Positions 15,750 to 23,444 of a stretch of DNA of 33,607 nucleotides are shown here, in pieces. Location: assembly GCF_001439915.1 (NCBI RefSeq), contig NZ_LMBW01000006.1, forward strand, positions 33,275-66,881, read 5' to 3'. The notes under the pieces were generated by a model, which had not been told where the DNA came from, ran no database searches, and saw only the letters and a program-made list of their open reading frames with translations. Within the stretch, counting starts at the first letter, position 1, and every line of letters starts with the position of its first letter. The translations under genes and the position numbers were made by a program. The stretch is from Fredinandcohnia humi. GTDB lineage: Bacteria; Bacillota; Bacilli; Bacillales; Bacillaceae_L.

Positions 15750-16505
15750 TTGATTCCTAGTTATTATATTTTAATATTTATTTATGGACTAGCGCTAGGC
15801 TCCTTCTTCAACGTAGTCGGCCTACGCATCCCAAATGGCGAATCAATCGTTCGTCCTCGTTCTGCATGCCCAACTTGTAAGCACCAGCTAACCGCAATTG
15901 AATTAATTCCGGTTTTTTCATACATATTTCAAGGTGGTAAATGCAGAGACTGTAAGACACGCATATCACCTATTTATGCTTCAATCGAATTTGCCACAGC
16001 AATTCTTTTTACGATTTCACCATTGCTGGTGGGATGGTCAAAAGAATTGATCATCACTTGGACTTTGATATCTTTATTAGTGATTATATTTGTTTCAGAT
16101 ATTACATACATGATTATCCCGGATAAGGTGTTATTATTCTTTGCCTCATTATTTCTCATTGAACGCATTTTCGTTCCGCTTGACCCATGGTGGGACATGC
16201 TTGCTGGTAGTGTCATTGGTTTTCTTCTTCTTTACCTTATTGCAATTGTTAGCAAAGGTGGAATGGGTGGGGGAGATATCAAGCTATATGCCGTTATCGG
16301 AATTGCATTAGGCTGGAAGCTCGTCCTTCTTTCCTTTTTCCTTGCCACAATCATTGGTACAATTCTTGGATTAATAGGAATGGTTATTGGCAAAGTAAAG
16401 AAAGGAAAACCCATGCCTTTTGGTCCTTCTATTGTAATCGGAACTCTTATCGCTTATTTTTTTGGACAAGACTTTATAGGCTGGTATATTGAATTTATCG
16501 TTTAA
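15750..16505 (+). CDS. pilD: Prepilin peptidase PilD/ComC
   Basis: PilD is a membrane aspartic peptidase that cleaves prepilin leaders after Gly and usually N-methylates the new N-terminus. From the TTG start it has 251 residues. The N-terminal domain holds the zinc tetracysteine C40/C43/C65/C68. The catalytic aspartates are D117 (SDITYMIIPD) and D176 (GMGGGDIK). About seven membrane segments are visible. TTG at 15750 is chosen because AAAAAGGATG lies 6 bases upstream. In-frame ATGs at 15714 and 15741 lack spacing to a binding site, and 15714 lies inside the terminator stem. This is the position of comC in B. subtilis, so the enzyme may serve both pilus and competence pseudopilus. The stop codon lies in the arm of repeat copy 3. 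Confidence 0.93.
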   Translation: MIPSYYILIFIYGLALGSFFNVVGLRIPNGESIVRPRSACPTCKHQLTAIELIPVFSYIFQGGKCRDCKTRISPIYASIEFATAILFTISPLLVGWSKELIITWTLISLLVIIFVSDITYMIIPDKVLLFFASLFLIERIFVPLDPWWDMLAGSVIGFLLLYLIAIVSKGGMGGGDIKLYAVIGIALGWKLVLLSFFLATIIGTILGLIGMVIGKVKKGKPMPFGPSIVIGTLIAYFFGQDFIGWYIEFIV

Positions 16506-16697
16506 CCAATTTCATTAGAAGCCTACGACTTCAAAATGAAATTGGTTAAGGCCTCCGGCGGATGCCACAGATTTTTAAAGGAAACTTTTCGAGCTTAAGA
16601 TCAAAGACTAAGAACGACACTTCCTGTGGCAACGTCTTTGTGACCCACCTCGTGTGGGCCTAAAATATCTGGGCGCAAATACGCCAAGGCGTATTTG
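16502..16697 (+). repeat. Modular interspersed repeat, copy 3, with extra module
   Basis: This fills the gap between pilD and pilM. Arm: a 15-bp palindrome 16502-16516 / 16535-16549 (TTAACCAATTTCATT and inverse) that overlaps the pilD stop and differs in sequence from the arms of copies 1, 2 and 4. Core: CCTCCGGCGGATGCCACAG and onwards from 16552. Extra module: 16594-16664, starting CTTAAGATCAAAGAC and folding as CAAAGAC/GTCTTTG around GACAC/GTGGC (one mismatch) and then CCCAC/GTGGG. Terminal palindrome: CAAATACGCC/GGCGTATTTG (16676-16697, perfect). It splits the pilus gene cluster without removing any gene. Confidence 0.88.
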
Positions 16698-16717
16698 ATT
16701 AAGTAAGGGGATACATA

Positions 16718-17689
16718 ATGGCTTTTTCACTATTTTCATCAAGTAAAATTGCAAATATTATTATAAAAGATCATGCTATTCGATATGTGGGTGTGAAACA
16801 CTCTAACCCAATTACTGTTCAAAAGTTTCGTGAAAAATACTTGCCCCCTGGTATTATTCAAGACGGAAGAATATTGGAAAGAGACACATTACACTTAATA
16901 TTGGAAGAATGTGTAACAGATTGGGGCATCAAAAATACCCAAGTCCAGTTCGTCATTCCAGATCCATTTATTGTGATTCGAAAGATTTCAATTCCAAATG
17001 AAGTCAAGGATGATGAAATTATCGGATATGTGTATTTGGAACTAGGCGCAACCATTCATCTACCCTTTGATGATCCTGTTCTTGATTTCAAAATACTTTC
17101 AGAGGATGAAAAGAAAAAGGAGGTTCTTCTATTTGCAGCCCCTGAAGATGTTGCAATTGAATATTCCACGCTTTTAGAAGATGTCACTTTAAAACCTATT
17201 GCAGCCGATATTTCACCACTTTGTATGTATCGACTCTTTCATTTTTGTCAAAAAACAAATGAAGAGGAGCATATTCTATTACTTCAATTTGATTTGCAAT
17301 CTGCCAACTTGAGCATTTTTCATCAGGATATACCTTTATTCATGAGACAGCTTACACTGGAAACATCGATTGAGGATTGGGATATCCAACAAAATTCTTC
17401 TAATACTCTTGCTGATATAACATGGAATAGTCATCCTAGTAAGTTAGAAGTTCTCATTGATGAAATCATAAAAGAGATTGAACATGTGATGAATTTTTAC
17501 AGTTTTAATTTGACACAGGGGAAAGAACGGATTACAAAGATTCTTATTAGTGGGGATCATCCAAATCTTCCTGACATTAGTTCTACACTAATTGAAAGAT
17601 ATGAAATTCAGGTGAATCATATTGATAAATTTGATAAACTGCCTAGTCATTATTTTCTACCATTAGGATTAGCCCTTAAAGAGGTGTAA
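16718..17689 (+). CDS. pilM: Type IV pilus assembly protein PilM
   Basis: PilM is an actin-like cytoplasmic ATP-binding protein that binds the PilN N-terminus and links the alignment complex to the motor. The 323 residues fit the family, a little short. The N-terminal strand-turn region is IANIIIKDHAIRYVGVKHSN. The family-typical FVIPDPFIVIRKISIPN and DEIIGYVYLELGATIHLPF segments follow, then PIAADISPLCMYRLF. The C-terminus has ILISGDHPNLPDI and the closing LPLGLALKEV. The ATG has TAAGGGG upstream. It heads the pilM-pilN-pilO group that follows repeat copy 3, with pilN two bases after it. Confidence 0.9.
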   Translation: MAFSLFSSSKIANIIIKDHAIRYVGVKHSNPITVQKFREKYLPPGIIQDGRILERDTLHLILEECVTDWGIKNTQVQFVIPDPFIVIRKISIPNEVKDDEIIGYVYLELGATIHLPFDDPVLDFKILSEDEKKKEVLLFAAPEDVAIEYSTLLEDVTLKPIAADISPLCMYRLFHFCQKTNEEEHILLLQFDLQSANLSIFHQDIPLFMRQLTLETSIEDWDIQQNSSNTLADITWNSHPSKLEVLIDEIIKEIEHVMNFYSFNLTQGKERITKILISGDHPNLPDISSTLIERYEIQVNHIDKFDKLPSHYFLPLGLALKEV

Positions 17690-17691
17690 GT

Positions 17692-18339
17692 ATGCTTGTA
17701 GATATTAATTTACTGCCAAGAAAAGAATTTGAAAACCGAGCTAGATTACTACTCCTCATAATTATTATCAGTGTAGCTTTAATTGGCTTCCTGTTTATTT
17801 TTATTCAGTATAAAAAAGCAACCATACTCGAAGAAAAACTAACAAACCAAATAACAACATTACAAGAAACTCGTGCGGCGGAAGAACAAAAATATGCCTC
17901 AGCTGAAGGTTCAAATAATGTGATTAACTTGGAAAAAACAGTCGAATGGGCAGAGGGGTATTTTATAGACACTGTGCCAATCCTAAATCATTTAACAACG
18001 TTATTACCTGAACGAGGCTTTGTTCAAAACTTTTCTTATACAGAGGATGGAATTGTTTCATTAGAGGTGCAGTTTGATACGAATACCGAAAATGCGCATT
18101 ATTTAGCTTTACTAACTGATTCTCCTTTTATTAAATCTGCTCGATTATTAACAGTTTCTACTACTCCAATAACCGCGGGGACAGAAGAAGGGGTAGCTGA
18201 TACAAACAACGATACTAAAGAAACTGAGGCTCCAACCGATAATAAAATAGAATCAGATTTAGATGATAAGGTTTTACCAAGGTATTTTGCTCAATATGAA
18301 ATCATTTTTGATAAGAGTGCCATTAAGGAGATGAAATAG
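17692..18339 (+). CDS. pilN: Type IV pilus assembly protein PilN
   Basis: PilN is a bitopic membrane protein of the alignment complex. Its short cytoplasmic tail binds PilM, and its outer domain pairs with PilO. The 215 residues begin MLVDINLLP, carrying the conserved INLLP motif that contacts PilM. One membrane segment follows (about 19-42), then a short coiled region (about 43-70). A small outer domain follows (about 80-165), then a Thr/Glu/Asp-rich linker and a final strand. The ATG is preceded by AGAGGTG. It sits between pilM and pilO with only 2-base gaps. Confidence 0.9.
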   Translation: MLVDINLLPRKEFENRARLLLLIIIISVALIGFLFIFIQYKKATILEEKLTNQITTLQETRAAEEQKYASAEGSNNVINLEKTVEWAEGYFIDTVPILNHLTTLLPERGFVQNFSYTEDGIVSLEVQFDTNTENAHYLALLTDSPFIKSARLLTVSTTPITAGTEEGVADTNNDTKETEAPTDNKIESDLDDKVLPRYFAQYEIIFDKSAIKEMK

Positions 18340-18341
18340 GT

Positions 18342-19130
18342 ATGACTCTCCATTTTTCACGTAAACAAATGATATATTTGGTGTTGGCGATGTTCTTTTT
18401 ATTCGGTGTTTTTTATTTGACTTATTTCCTTCTAGTAAAACCGGTAAATCTGAAAGTATCTCAATTAGAGAATAGTGTCCAAATAGAACAAAGACTATTG
18501 GACAACATTTCTGATAAACATACGAATGAAGCACCAGTAATTAGCTCAACTGAAATTCAAAAGAGAATTCCGGTAATTCCTTTAGTCGAACAAATCGTTT
18601 TGGATGTTGGGCGTGCCGAAACATTATCAGAGAGTAGAGTTATCGACATGTCTTATAGTGATAGTGAATTTACGTTCATTGATGAAACACAACCTGAAGA
18701 ACAACAAGACGCAACGAATCCTGACAATTCGACGGAAAACAATCAAGCAACGAATGATAATGGAACTGATAAACAGGCTAAGAAAACGGAAGCAATAGAT
18801 CCTGAACTAATAGATGGGCTCAACCAAATAACCGTTACTTTACATGTCCAATCGCCAAATTATAACGATTTGGAAAAATTCCTATCTGCTATTGAACATC
18901 AAACGAGAATAACTAGAGTTAGTTCATTGAGTTTTACAGGTACTCCAGAGCTTGTGTCAGTGGACCAAGTAGCAGAACAACTTGTTTATGATGTAACCAT
19001 TTCAACATTTTATATGCCTAAGTATGAGGATCTAGCCGGTGAGGCACCAAAGCTAACAGTTCCACCTCCTAGCAATAAGAAGAATCCATTAGCTCCAGGC
19101 TTGGAAAAGAAAGACGAGAAAAAGCAGTAA
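18342..19130 (+). CDS. pilO: Type IV pilus assembly protein PilO-like
   Basis: PilO is the partner of PilN in the alignment complex on the outer face of the membrane. The 262 residues have one N-terminal membrane segment (about 9-31) and a short helix (about 35-55). An N/Q/D-rich low-complexity insert lies at about 115-150. A ferredoxin-like PilO/GspM-type domain follows (about 155-230, with ITVTLHVQSPNYNDLEKFLSAIEHQTRITRVSSL, here given as separate family-like strands). The tail is Pro/Lys-rich. The pattern SPNYNDLEKFLSAIE is typical of PilO. Assignment rests on this domain and the gene order pilM-pilN-pilO. Confidence 0.85.
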   Translation: MTLHFSRKQMIYLVLAMFFLFGVFYLTYFLLVKPVNLKVSQLENSVQIEQRLLDNISDKHTNEAPVISSTEIQKRIPVIPLVEQIVLDVGRAETLSESRVIDMSYSDSEFTFIDETQPEEQQDATNPDNSTENNQATNDNGTDKQAKKTEAIDPELIDGLNQITVTLHVQSPNYNDLEKFLSAIEHQTRITRVSSLSFTGTPELVSVDQVAEQLVYDVTISTFYMPKYEDLAGEAPKLTVPPPSNKKNPLAPGLEKKDEKKQ

Positions 19131-19155
19131 TTCAATAGAAAGAGGTGAGAACAGC

Positions 19156-20376
19156 TTGGAATCTCTTGTAATTGCATTTATATCTCTTTTACTTGTTTTA
19201 CCCATTATTTATTTTTTACCTCTTGGTTTTACTAGGAAGGGAAAACTACTTATTCTTATTTTTGCATTTATAGTTTTTATAATTGGCATCGCTGTAAGAA
19301 CGGTGATGAGCGTATGGCAAATTGGGTTAGTGTTAATACTGCTAGCAATAGGGTTTTCGTATTTTATAGGTAAAAAATTCGGAACACAACTTTTTCTGCA
19401 TGTCGAAAATAATCCGGGTGTAGAAGATAAAGTGATTAAGTTTGAAATTGAAGATGAAGTTGAAGAAGAATTGCGTAGTCAGATAAAGCCTAAAAAAGAA
19501 AACCATCTTTTTGCTGAGCAAGAAATTGTTTCTCCTCCAACGCAAGAAATTAATGAGGAATTTGAAGAGGAAAATGAAACAACGGACGATCAAAGCGAAG
19601 ATGATTTTGTATTGGAAAATGTGTATGTAGAAAATGAAGAACCAGAAAATACATATGAGTTACAGTCAAATGATGTAAATCCCGTCACCGATTTTGATGA
19701 CCTGCTTAAAGAAATCGAAATGGAATTATTCGATAAAAACAGTGAAATTCAAGATAATGATGAAATTGTAGAAGTGTCAGAGGAAACGGCAGAAATACAC
19801 CCGATTGAATTAGATGAAACGGAAGATGAAGTTTTAAGGATGGCCCTACCTGCACTTGAAGAAGTTCAATTTGATAGTTTACAAGTTGACAGTGAAGAAC
19901 CAAATGAAGAAAGAGAATTAGAGGAAATTCCACAGATTGAAACAATTGATGATGAACCAGAAGAGATTGAGGCTATTGAAGTAGGAAGATCAGAAGATGA
20001 AAATGAAACAGAGATCGAACATTTAAGTTCTGATGTTGTGGATATCATTAATGGAGAGAATGATATACAAAAAAGAAAAGACAATCATAATGTACTTAGC
20101 CAACAACTTTTTTCTACTATGATTTCTCAAATAAGACTTTCTCGGAACACATTATCAACTACTCAATACGAAAATTTGATAGTGGATCATCTTCATCCCG
20201 GAATTTCCGATCATGATTATTATACTTTTGTCAGTTTATTAATTGATCATTATTTAGAAACAAAGCAATACGATGAATTAGCCTTTTTAATTTCTCAAAA
20301 TAAGAACAGATTTGAGAAATATCCGGTTATTTTACAGGAAATTAACTTTTTATTAGAAGAATATTGCAAAATATGA
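19156..20376 (+). CDS. Acidic membrane protein of the pilus locus, unknown function
   Basis: I do not recognise this gene. The 406 residues start with three hydrophobic segments (about 3-22, 30-48 and 53-70). Then comes a long, strongly acidic, low-complexity region (about 85-305) dominated by Glu, Asp, Asn and Ile. A compact helical C-terminal domain follows (about 312-406, with QLFSTMISQIRLSRNTLS and YYTFVSLLIDHYLE). The TTG start has AGAGGTGAG upstream, and the gene follows pilO by 25 bases, so it is very likely co-transcribed with the pilus genes. With three segments, the acidic part and the helical domain would lie on the side opposite the N-terminus. The helical domain might be a docking module; no function is assigned. 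Confidence 0.65.
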   Translation: MESLVIAFISLLLVLPIIYFLPLGFTRKGKLLILIFAFIVFIIGIAVRTVMSVWQIGLVLILLAIGFSYFIGKKFGTQLFLHVENNPGVEDKVIKFEIEDEVEEELRSQIKPKKENHLFAEQEIVSPPTQEINEEFEEENETTDDQSEDDFVLENVYVENEEPENTYELQSNDVNPVTDFDDLLKEIEMELFDKNSEIQDNDEIVEVSEETAEIHPIELDETEDEVLRMALPALEEVQFDSLQVDSEEPNEERELEEIPQIETIDDEPEEIEAIEVGRSEDENETEIEHLSSDVVDIINGENDIQKRKDNHNVLSQQLFSTMISQIRLSRNTLSTTQYENLIVDHLHPGISDHDYYTFVSLLIDHYLETKQYDELAFLISQNKNRFEKYPVILQEINFLLEEYCKI

Positions 20377-20453
20377 CGAAAAATAGCGAAAAGCATGGTA
20401 AAATGAATGGAAAAAGCCATTGTTTAAAAATAAATAGGTGTGGTGAATGATTT

Positions 20454-21266
20454 ATGAAAAAAAGTGTTGAAATCGTTGGGTTACCAATCATTAGTATTAT
20501 AGATGGAACAGAAATCGGAAAAGTAAAATCTTTAGTTATTAACCCTGAAAAAGGTACAGTCGATTTCCTAACAATTGAACATGAAGATTGGCAGGTAAGT
20601 GTAAAGGCCATCCCCTTCAAAAGGGTAGTCGGAATAGGAGAGTACGCTGTTACTATTGAAAGTGATAGCTCTGTTATTGATCTTAATGAGATTCCAATTG
20701 CGAATACACTGGTAAATAAGAAAATCAAAATTACCAATACAAAGGTTATGACCCGAAAAGGTCAGCTGCTAGGGGAAGTACTTGAGTACTATGTTGATGA
20801 TGAAACCGGAAATCTATTAGGAACCTTATTAAATGTTTCTGGAAAAGAAGTTGCCTTGGCTTCTGAATCTGTTCTTACATATGGAAAAGACATCATCATC
20901 GTTGAAGAAGATGCTTCTTCTAAATATCTCGATTCAGTAGAGTACTTAGAAAATCCACAAATTGAACCGACCGAAAATCAGCATGATGTAGATGTTGAAG
21001 AGCTACTGCCAGCATCACCAGAATCGCAAAGCCCATTTGATGAAATCAATGCATCCATTGATAAACACGAAGAATCCGAAGCAAAAGCATTGCGCTTAAA
21101 ACAAGTTGATCTTCTTTATGGAAAGATTGTCAGTAAAGACATTTTAGACAATGAAGGTCATGTTTTAATTCCTGCAGGAACTCATTTATCTGTAGATGAT
21201 ATTATCAAAGCACAAGATCAAGGTCCAAGTGTGTTTGTTGAATTATCAATGAATGTTGAAGGATAA
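20454..21266 (+). CDS. PRC-barrel domain protein of the pilus locus
   Basis: This 270-residue soluble protein has two consecutive PRC-barrel-like domains. The first is at about 3-77 (VEIVGLPIISIIDGTEIGKV, given as its opening strand pair). The second is at about 85-155 (NTKVMTRKGQLLGEVLEYYV and LLGTLLNVSG). An acidic linker and a C-terminal segment (about 215-268) with YGKIVSKDILDNEGHVLIP follow; the last resembles short beta modules in signalling proteins. The PRC barrel is a small fold used in RNA processing (RimM), photosynthetic reaction centres and several Bacillus proteins. The ATG has GGTGTGGTG upstream. It is the last gene before two strong terminators, so it closes the pilus operon. 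Its role in pilus function is unknown. Confidence 0.75.
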   Translation: MKKSVEIVGLPIISIIDGTEIGKVKSLVINPEKGTVDFLTIEHEDWQVSVKAIPFKRVVGIGEYAVTIESDSSVIDLNEIPIANTLVNKKIKITNTKVMTRKGQLLGEVLEYYVDDETGNLLGTLLNVSGKEVALASESVLTYGKDIIIVEEDASSKYLDSVEYLENPQIEPTENQHDVDVEELLPASPESQSPFDEINASIDKHEESEAKALRLKQVDLLYGKIVSKDILDNEGHVLIPAGTHLSVDDIIKAQDQGPSVFVELSMNVEG

Positions 21267-21290
21267 AACCCACTATAGGTGGGTTTTTTT
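21265..21290 (+). terminator. Terminator ending the pilus operon
   Basis: The 9-bp stem AAAACCCAC (21265-21273) / GTGGGTTTT (21279-21287) with loop TATAG runs into seven Ts. It overlaps the stop codon of the PRC-barrel gene. Confidence 0.88.
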
Positions 21291-21357
21291 CAATAATCAG
21301 ACCGTCCAATAATTAATAAATGCTAATACTTGTAGGAATTTGACGAAAACCTCTAGC

Positions 21358-21390
21358 AACAAGACGACAAATGTCTTGTTTTTTTTTTTT
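21358..21390 (+). terminator. Second, tandem terminator before spoIIB
   Basis: The 8-bp stem AACAAGAC (21358-21365) / GTCTTGTT (21373-21380) with loop GACAAAT is followed by an unbroken run of Ts to 21390. It lies 67 bases after the first terminator, with no gene between. It is either a back-up terminator or an attenuator of a transcript starting in that short gap. Confidence 0.85.
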
Positions 21391-21447
21391 CTATGTATGG
21401 TAGGATTGACAAAAAGTAGAGCGTTTCCTTAGATAGGCGGTGAAGAA

Positions 21448-22530
21448 ATGGACAAGCACAATCAGATTTCTATTAAAATTAATGGCAAAGAGTCAAAGGT
21501 TAAAAAAGAAGAGAAAGAAACACCTAAAATTGTCGATACGGAAAAAACATCTAATCTTGTCGAGAATGATGAGGTTGCTGCAGCACAAGAGGAAGAAGAG
21601 AATGATTTTAGCTGGGTCCTGCCAGATGAAAGCTTAAAAAGTGATTCTAAGATGGAAAAAGAGATTCCAGTGATCCCGATTGAAGATTTACGAAACTCAA
21701 AAGGCCCTAGTAAATTGCAGTATATACCGAGAAAGAAAAAAGGATTTCAACTATTTTCAGTTAAGCAACTCGCGGTTTCTATCGTTTTAGCCATTATCCT
21801 TGGAACTGGATTTGGAGCCATGATCTTAAAAGTAGTTAAAGATGTAAATGCTGGACCTGTGGCAAATGACGCTCCAACTGAGGTTACTGATGATAACCCT
21901 CAGCCTGCCGGAAAACAGGAGGACAAGCCCGTGAGTAGCCCGGTTGCAATTGAATTAGAAACGCTGTCTACAGGTGTAGTCCAGGGAGGAAGATTTACAA
22001 CTGCTGAAAATGCGAATACAACAGTGAGTGAAATTAAAGGAAAAGGCTTTGCGGCAACAGCTGTTGAAATGGATGGTGCTTTTTTCGTAATTGCTGGCAT
22101 CGGAGCAGAACAAGGCTCAGTTAGTGGAATTAAGACAAAATACGAAGAAGCCTTTCCGGAATTTTTTCCGAAAACATTTGAGGTACCTGGTGGGTCTTAT
22201 TCAAATGCAGGAAAAGCAGATTCGGAGGCAATTAACGTAGATCTGCCAGTATTTAAGGAATTAGCGGCTCTTTCCTCCCAAGCTTTCGGAACGGGGGCAA
22301 TCGATAATGGACAGTGGGAAAGTTTATCGAAACAAATTGCAACAGTAAAAGATATCAAGACGGATAACCTTCATGCAAAACTTAATGAATTCCATACAAA
22401 CATACAGTCTGCATTTACCCAACTACAAGAATATAAGAATGGCAACGACCAAAAAGTATTATGGCAATCACAGCAATCATTATTAAATGCCTACCAAGCC
22501 TATACGGTTTGGATTTCAGAATTAAACTAG
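21448..22530 (+). CDS. spoIIB: Stage II sporulation protein B (SpoIIB), SPOR-domain protein
   Basis: SpoIIB helps engulfment begin by acting at the sporulation septum, where its SPOR domain can bind septal peptidoglycan. The 360 residues comprise a charged cytoplasmic part (1-108), one membrane segment (about 109-131, LAVSIVLAIILGTGFGAMI) and a linker. A SPOR domain follows (about 165-235, with VVQGGRFTTAENANTTVSEI, MDGAFFVIAGI and KTKYEEAF), then a helical C-terminus. B. subtilis SpoIIB is about 330 residues and also lies just before maf, which supports the call. The ATG has GGCGGTGAAG upstream. Confidence 0.88.
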   Translation: MDKHNQISIKINGKESKVKKEEKETPKIVDTEKTSNLVENDEVAAAQEEEENDFSWVLPDESLKSDSKMEKEIPVIPIEDLRNSKGPSKLQYIPRKKKGFQLFSVKQLAVSIVLAIILGTGFGAMILKVVKDVNAGPVANDAPTEVTDDNPQPAGKQEDKPVSSPVAIELETLSTGVVQGGRFTTAENANTTVSEIKGKGFAATAVEMDGAFFVIAGIGAEQGSVSGIKTKYEEAFPEFFPKTFEVPGGSYSNAGKADSEAINVDLPVFKELAALSSQAFGTGAIDNGQWESLSKQIATVKDIKTDNLHAKLNEFHTNIQSAFTQLQEYKNGNDQKVLWQSQQSLLNAYQAYTVWISELN

Positions 22531-22556
22531 ACAAAATTCAATTTTACGGGGAAAAT

Positions 22557-22588
22557 GGAAAGGGGATATCTGCTCCTTTCCTTTTTTA
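22557..22588 (+). terminator. Terminator after spoIIB
   Basis: The 9-bp stem GGAAAGGGG (22557-22565) / CTCCTTTCC (22573-22581), with one G-U pair and a 7-base loop, is followed by six Ts. Confidence 0.85.
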
Positions 22589-22669
22589 TGGCTTGATTTT
22601 CATAGCTATTATATAAAGAGACACTTTTTCTCAAACAATAAATCATCTGGAAAATTGCATTTTACATAT

Positions 22670-22698
22670 TTGTAGAGTGATGATTTGTTTGTTACGAT
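22670..22698 (+). promoter_or_regulatory. Possible sigma-A promoter of maf
   Basis: TTGTAG (22670-22675), a 17-base spacer and TACGAT (22693-22698) form a weak sigma-A-like promoter 48 bases before the maf ATG. The upstream terminator makes a promoter in this gap necessary, but the boxes are poor. Confidence 0.35.
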
Positions 22699-22746
22699 AA
22701 ACAGGTATCTTCCATTCTGAAAATAATGATAAAGGGTGAAATCAGC

Positions 22747-23313
22747 ATGCAACACCTCGTTTTAGCCTCAGGTTCTCCACGACGAAAAGAACTTCTTAGA
22801 AATGTGAAACTTTCCTTCAATGTTTCCGTCAGTAATATTGATGAAACCATTGACGAAACTCTCACTCCTGAAGAAAAAGTCATGGCGATTGCCTTAAAAA
22901 AAGCCAAGGCAATTGTAAATCAATTCCCTGATTCCTATATCCTTGCAGCCGATACAGCAGTTGTGTTTCAAAACCAATTTTTAGGTAAACCTAAAAGCGA
23001 ACAGGAATCGATACATGTATTAAAAACTTTATCAAATCAAACACATGAAGTCGTAACAGGGGTTGCGATTCTTTTTAAGGACACGCAAAAATTGTTCTTT
23101 GAAAGAACAGAAGTGACGTTCTGGGATCTAACTGATGAGGAAATTCAAGCATATGTTGCTTCAGGCGAACCAAAGGATAAAGCGGGTTCATATGGAATTC
23201 AAGGACTTGGATCCGCACTCGTAAAACATATTAAAGGCGACTATTTTTCTGTAGTGGGTTTGCCTGTATCACGAACCCTTCGTGAATTAAGAAATTTGGG
23301 ATTTCATTGCTAA
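22747..23313 (+). CDS. maf: Maf family nucleotide pyrophosphatase (septum formation inhibitor)
   Basis: Maf proteins hydrolyse nucleoside triphosphates, often dTTP, UTP or modified forms, to monophosphates. In B. subtilis overproduction blocks septation. The 188 residues match the family. The N-terminal motif is ASGSPRRKELL. The catalytic Asp is D69 in LAADTAVV, and the KDKAGSYGIQG loop follows. The ATG at 22747 is chosen, with AAAGGGTG about 8 bases upstream; an in-frame ATG at 22726 lacks a suitable site. The maf-radC-mreB order is as in B. subtilis. Confidence 0.95.
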   Translation: MQHLVLASGSPRRKELLRNVKLSFNVSVSNIDETIDETLTPEEKVMAIALKKAKAIVNQFPDSYILAADTAVVFQNQFLGKPKSEQESIHVLKTLSNQTHEVVTGVAILFKDTQKLFFERTEVTFWDLTDEEIQAYVASGEPKDKAGSYGIQGLGSALVKHIKGDYFSVVGLPVSRTLRELRNLGFHC

Positions 23314-23444
23314 CGATTTAAAAAATTTCGCAGGAAGTATGCGATTATTACACGGTCCAAAAAACAGGCTAAATTACATGGTAGTCAGGGACTTTAATAC
23401 AGGTGGGATCCAAGTATCTAGTACAATGGATAGGAGGAACCTAA

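Noticed and set aside
21406-21434. TTGACA-17-TTAGAT as a spoIIB promoter
   Set aside because: The start of transcription would fall at about 21441, after most of the spoIIB ribosome binding site (21436-21442), and the -10 is poor.
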